NCBI RefSeq assembly: GCF_001623875.1
Contig: NZ_LWAE01000003.1
Coordinates: 676,873-740,872 of the forward strand
DNA: 64,000 bases
Source: Clostridium magnum DSM 2767
GTDB taxonomy: Bacteria; Bacillota; Clostridia; Clostridiales; Clostridiaceae
Direction of reading: 5' to 3'
In this document: in pieces, positions 59,961 through 64,000 of the stretch
How the letters are laid out: each line of letters opens with the position of its first letter
Position numbering within the stretch: position 1 is the first letter of the stretch
The notes under the pieces: generated by a model
Told to the model about the DNA's origin: nothing
What the model saw: only the letters and a program-made list of their open reading frames with translations
Database searches by the model: none
Made by a program: the position numbers and the translations under genes

Positions 59961-61222
59961 CTAAACATTGTATTTTTCAATTAATTTATTCATGTCGATT
60001 GCAGTTTCACTTGTATGTTCTGAACTAGCGGCAACATTTTGAATAGCAGATGCTTGTTCTTCTGATGCAGCAGCAACTTGTTCACTGCTTGCAGTATTCT
60101 TTTCTGTAATGCTTGCAACTGAATCTATTAACTTTACTATCTGTTCTGAACTTGCAACTTCATCTTTAGTTACATCAACTATTTCATTAACATCACTTAC
60201 AATTTGATTTACTGAAGAAATTATATTCACAAAAGATTTATCGGTATCTGTAGCTACAGATACACCATTTTCGACTGCTTTTTTATTAGAAGTCATGGAT
60301 TCAACAGCTTTTCTTGTTAAAGTAGTCATTTCAGTTATTAATTTAGATATTTCATTAGCACCATTGCTTGTTTGTTCCGAAAGGTTTCTAACTTCATCAG
60401 CAACTACGGAAAAGCCTTTGCCATGTTCACCAGCTCTTGCGGCTTCTATTGCGGCATTTAAAGCAAGTAAATTTGTTTGCTCTGATATATCATTTATTGT
60501 TGTTATTATTCCACTTACTTTATTTGAAAGATCGTCTAGAGTATGCATAATATTTTCAGCTTCAGCAGAGGTTTGGCTTATATTGTTTATAGCATTCAAT
60601 GTTTTTTCAATCTGAGTTCTTCCGTTATTAGCAGCATTCATAGTGGTATTTGAATTGTTTTTAGCAGTTGAAGCTTTATTTTGAGCAATTTGAACTAAAC
60701 TAGAAAGCTGAACTAGAACTTCTGAAGTTTGTACAATTAAGCCATTTGTTTTTCACAGCTTTGGGCAACCTCTTCAATATGTGCAGCTACTTCTTCAGTT
60801 GCAGAACTAATTTCTTCACTAGATGCAGATATTTCCTCAGATTCTGCAGTTAAAGTTTCAGAAAAGTTTCTTATGTTTTTAACTATATGATCTTGATCTT
60901 TTATCATATTATTAAAGTATTTACTTAAAGTTTCAAGTTCGTCACCAGTTTTAATATTTGTTTTTACAGTAAATCTCCATTGCCTGCTTTTGTCATTGAT
61001 GTTTCAAGTTGCTTTATCGGATTAATAATTTTATGTTTAACAAATATACAGGAAAAGTAATATATATTGCTGCTAATACAATTAGTATAATTAATATCGA
61101 TAAATTATAGCTTTTATATGAGTCTGAAGTAAACATAAGAATATGAATTTCAAGTGGTATTATAGGATTAAAAATGCAATAAGAATTAGTGAAATCAATT
61201 TTTTTTCTAAACTTTTTTTCAT
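59961..61222 (-). pseudogene. Methyl-accepting chemotaxis-type protein, multiply frameshifted
   Basis: The 3' segment (59961-60641 and a little upstream) encodes a cytoplasmic signalling domain with the hairpin tip [20 protein letters not shown] and [19 protein letters not shown]. Upstream, reading shifts frame near 60750 (SEEISSATEEVAAHIEEVAQ to [19 protein letters not shown]), again around 60970, and hits a stop after the N-terminal MKKSLEKKLISLILIAFLIL. The first ATG (61222) overlaps the stop of the RsbW-like gene (ATGA). The intact gene would have encoded a membrane sensor of about 420 residues. Confidence 0.8.
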
Positions 61223-61634
61223 ATAGAGACCTCCGTATTTGTATTATCTAAAATGCTTTTTTGGATAAGCAATGAGTTACCTTTGAATTCTACTTTATCA
61301 GATAAAGATTTTATAAGAAAAAGTCCTCTGCCATGTTCTTTTAGTAAATCTTCATTGCTTACAGATTCAGGTATATTAATCTTTGGCAAAGTTTTTTCAG
61401 AACTAGTTATTTTAAAATTTAAGTATTTGCCATCAAAGTTGTAAAATAAACTTATAGGTTTATTTTTATCGCTATTATTCCCATGCTCAAAAGCATTTAA
61501 TAAAGCTTCTGTTAGAATTAATTTTATGTCAAATAATAATCATAAGCATTTAAAGCTTTTATTACACTTTCGATTATATTATTGTAACCATTAATACCGT
61601 ATAAGGTTAGAGTATTTTTTATTAAATTCAACAT
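61219..61634 (-). pseudogene. RsbW-like anti-sigma/serine kinase, frameshifted
   Basis: Starts MLNLIKNTLTLYGINGYNNI at 61634. After a frame change near 61540 it continues IKLILTEALLNAFEHGNNSD and KEHGRGLFLIKSLSDKV. These are the N box and G box of GHKL-fold RsbW/SpoIIAB kinases, which phosphorylate STAS antagonists. One frameshift separates the N-terminus from the ATP site. The stop overlaps the MCP start by ATGA, showing the original operon order: phosphatase, kinase, MCP, STAS. Confidence 0.8.
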
Positions 61635-61696
61635 AATTATCACCCTAAGTCTAATTTATTTCTATAGCAATCATTGAGGAATCATCAATTAATTTA

Positions 61697-63253
61697 GGTT
61701 CAACCACGACCTTTGTGATTAATAAGGATAACCATTAATTGTATTACCAATGTATTGTCAAAAAAGTTGAAAAGCATCCGATACTTCCTTTATGATTATC
61801 TTGCACGAAAAATCAAATAAGGAGTGAGTATCGAATGCCTTTAGACTTTAATTTTATAGAAAATCTAATAGGATTGCAAGATATTAAGGTAATATTTGTA
61901 AATGTAAATAATGGATAGTTGAAATTCATGCAGAATCAAAGACTCATTCAGTTAGTTGTCCTAAATGCAATAAAACAACATATAAAGTTCATGATTATAG
62001 AATTCAATTATATGAGCATTTGCCCATATGTGATAAAACAACTATACTACATCTAAAGATTCGTAGATATATATGTGAATGTGATTTTAATCATCCATTT
62101 GATGAAGCATTTTCGTTCATAAGAAAATACCAGCCTCATACTATACATTTGAAGAGTTTATCTTTAAACTTACGTGCAAAAACACTATAAAGAATGTGGC
62201 TGAATTACTTGGATTTAGCGATAATAAGGTACAGCGCATATTCAATCATTATGCAAAAATTAAGATAGATACAAAGGAAATGGGACCTTTTATTTTCCTC
62301 GGCATTGATGATATTGCAAAATCTAAAGGACACGTATATTATACCAGTGATATACAATCATGAAACTGGTGATGTAGCAGCACTAATTGACGGCAGAACA
62401 AAAGAAAGTGTTGTTAAATACATTACAAAGAATTTTACTAAGGAACAACGTGAAAGTGTTTTAGCTGTATCCTTGGATATGAGTAAAACTTATGCGGCAG
62501 CAGTATTAGAGTGCTTTCCTAATGCTGCTCTGGTTTACTGATAGATTTCATATATCTCAGGCCTTCCATGTAGCAGTAGATAAGGCAAGGAAACACATCC
62601 AAAATAAAATCCGTAAGGAAGATGGCGATAAAAAGAAAGTATTTGGTATACGCTGGGCCTTTTTAAAAAATCATGAGGATTTAAAAGCAGAAGAAGAAAA
62701 ACTCTTGGAGCAAGTTTGCAGTGAATACCCAATGCTTCGCACTTGTTATGAGTTAAAAGAAGAGTTTAGAACATTTTTTCATATAACAAACATAGATGAA
62801 GCAAGTGTTTATATCGACTATTTCACAGCTCTTGTAGCTGAAAGTGAAATACCAGAATTACAATCATTTTGTAAAACTCTAAATAACTGGAGAGAATATA
62901 TACTCAACTATTATTATTTTTTTATAAGCAATGGTCCAACTGAAGGTAGAAATCATAAACTTAAAAATATTAAGCGTAGGGGTTATGGCTACCGTAACAT
63001 TGATAACTTTAGATTAAGAATATGTTCCGAATGTGCCTGAATTTGGACATATAGCAGTGTATACATCTTAACTCAAGGATACTATAAATATTACATTTGG
63101 CAGTAAAATGCTATATATGTTTACTTTTCATTATTAACAAAACATATGATATGTTACAAATATTTGGACTCCATATTACTGGAAAATAGTCGTACTATTT
63201 CCTGATATGTTTTTACAGTTATTAGGTGGTTTCACAAAAGTCGTGGTTGAACC
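61697..63253 (+). mobile_element. ISL3-family insertion sequence, degenerate
   Basis: Terminal inverted repeats begin GGTTCAACCACGAC at both ends (21 of 22 outer bases match) and are flanked by an 8-bp direct repeat, TTAATTTA (61689-61696 and 63254-63261). Length is 1557 bp. An 8-bp duplication is typical of ISL3. Confidence 0.9.
61834..63040 (+). pseudogene. ISL3-family transposase with several frameshifts
   Basis: The coding path starts MPLDFNFIENLIGLQDIKVI, then continues in other frames with a zinc-ribbon (HSVSCPKCNKTT) and IRRYICECDFNHPFDE. The DDE domain is in pieces: VAALIDGRTKESV with VLAVSLDMSKTYAAAV (62305-62541), DRFHISQAFHVAVDKAR, and SNGPTEGRNHKLKNIKRRGY with the catalytic Glu (62522-63040). 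At least three frame breaks or stops are present, so it is inactive. Confidence 0.85.
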
Positions 63254-63261
63254 TTAATTTA

Positions 63262-63541
63262 CCATCTTTTAATATCATATCATTTAAATAGTCATCTAGA
63301 TATTTTTTAAAATCGTACATATTTGAATCTTGTACCTAAATTCCACGTGCATTTTTTATTAGCTTAAAAGAACACTATTTCAAGAAAAATTTAAACTGAT
63401 ACTCCCACATTGTAACATTATTTACCACCACCTTTCAATCTTTTTCAATAAATTATTGATTGCAACTTTGGAGTAAAGATACTTATTAAACCCTGCAAGT
63501 TATCCACAGAGCAACACTCGATTTTCAAGATGATATCTTTA
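63262..63541. other. Decayed sequence between ISL3 and the IS1380-type gene
   Basis: It holds the upstream part of the broken PP2C-like gene (to about 63430) and the presumed 3' end region of the next insertion sequence. No intact frame is present. Confidence 0.5.
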
Positions 63542-64000
63542 TTATACCAGACATTTTTCATACACTTCCTTGTACGGATAGTTTTCTGACAAATTCATAA
63601 TTACAGTTCTTGCGGTTTTAATGATTTTGGCTGCAAGAAATACATACTTCAAACGAAAGGTCTTTATTTGCTGTCTGTATTCTGAAGGCTCTAAGGAATC
63701 AATCTTGAACAACAAAAACAGGTTATATGAAAGCATCATCATTTGAAACACCGCTTCATTTGCCCAAAATGATTTAAGTAAAAGATGACCCACCGCCATG
63801 TCGTATTTGGCTTCTTTAATATAGTTCTCAGCATTGCCACGTTTTTCATAGGATATAACTACTTTTTCAGAAAGCAATGTAGTGTTTGTCACAAAGAAAA
63901 AGTATTCGTACTCAGAGCCTTCTAAAAGTGATATTTGTGCTCTTTCTTTTTCTGGTTTCAGTACGCGAGACACAACAAACCTTCTGTCTTTCTCCCAGTT
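63542..64000 (-). CDS. IS1380-family transposase, C-terminal part (partial)
   Basis: The open frame runs off the right edge; 153 codons are visible, ending at 63542. The segment SYEKRGNAENYIKEAKYDMA (YxxRxxxEnxIkE with the DDE glutamate) and the following LLLKSFWANEAVFQMMMLSYN match the C-terminus of IS1380-type transposases. The N-terminal domain and first two catalytic aspartates are beyond the window. Confidence 0.85.
   Translation of the reverse strand, partial: NWEKDRRFVVSRVLKPEKERAQISLLEGSEYEYFFFVTNTTLLSEKVVISYEKRGNAENYIKEAKYDMAVGHLLLKSFWANEAVFQMMMLSYNLFLLFKIDSLEPSEYRQQIKTFRLKYVFLAAKIIKTARTVIMNLSENYPYKEVYEKCLV

Larger units (their letters stand above)
61651..63430 (-). pseudogene. PP2C-like (SpoIIE/RsbU type) phosphatase C-terminus, split by ISL3
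   Basis: Removing the ISL3 element and one copy of its 8-bp target duplication restores the minus-strand reading YLDDYLNDMILKDGKL joined to IDDSSMIAIEIN and a stop. The DDSS(M)IAI end is the last strand of PP2C/SpoIIE phosphatases. Upstream of 63345, further stops appear (after QFKFFLK and NARGI), so the gene was already decayed or truncated. It would have dephosphorylated the STAS protein. Confidence 0.65.

Overview
The window is AT-rich with low-GC Firmicute features: strong AGGAGG-type ribosome binding sites, TTGACA/TATAAT promoters and U-tailed hairpin terminators. The gene families (NRAMP-type Mg transporter under an M-box, CWB2 surface protein, DtxR/MntR remnant, STAS/RsbW-like/MCP module, many clostridial-type membrane proteins) fit a Clostridium sensu stricto or close relative. 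I cannot tell chromosome from large plasmid. Bases 1-36000 look like a chromosomal envelope and metal-transport region. Bases 36000-64000 look like an accessory or conjugative region full of insertion sequences and broken genes.

Layout. 1-4900: a tandem-HTH protein cut by the window edge, a tyrosine recombinase, a nicotinamidase-like hydrolase and an IS110 element whose long 5' region probably encodes a bridge RNA. 4900-13800: an envelope glycolipid region with an orphan ABC ATPase, an exported protein, two GT4 glycosyltransferases resembling the LafA/LafB (BgsB/CpoA) pair, a VTT (TVP38) membrane protein, an OmpR-type two-component system, a zinc-dependent phospholipase C-like protein and an FMN-binding membrane redox protein. 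Two transcription units carry the same upstream array of three helically phased TTTAAC half-sites.

13900-24940: a cluster apparently devoted to polyprenyl-phosphate (C55-P) recycling and wall modification. It holds three PAP2 phosphatases, UppP, a DedA protein, a DedA-PAP2 fusion, a polysaccharide deacetylase, an MGDG-synthase-like glycosyltransferase, and an ECF sigma factor with two putative partner proteins. Three promoters of identical form (TGCAACC-N15-CGTGTA) precede the sigma operon, the PAP2/BcrC-like/DedA-PAP2 operon and the deacetylase/DedA/PAP2 operon. Each has its -35 element inside a terminator hairpin. I infer a self-regulated ECF regulon.

25200-36000: metal homeostasis and duplicated small genes. 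A broken mntR-like gene sits beside an intact mntH with DtxR-like operators. An M-box riboswitch controls a PRC/MgtE_N/CBS protein and an NRAMP-related Mg2+ transporter. There are also a CDF exporter, an AI-2E-family permease and two copies of a small kinase-like gene, one lacking its catalytic loop.

36000-55500: remnants (PTP-like phytase, TnpB), a catalytically degenerate DNA-polymerase-I-like protein, a zinc-finger protein behind a promoter with two palindromic operators, a 1998-residue CARDB/PKD adhesin with a CWB2 protein, a zinc-ribbon/XRE regulator, a VirD4-type coupling protein and an IscB nuclease with its omega RNA region. 55500-64000: a CsoR-family repressor, an EamA transporter, a 227-bp hairpin repeat, an IS630 element, a truncated BcsB-like gene, a decayed STAS/MCP/RsbW-like/PP2C module split by an ISL3 element with an 8-bp target duplication, and an IS1380-type transposase running off the right edge.
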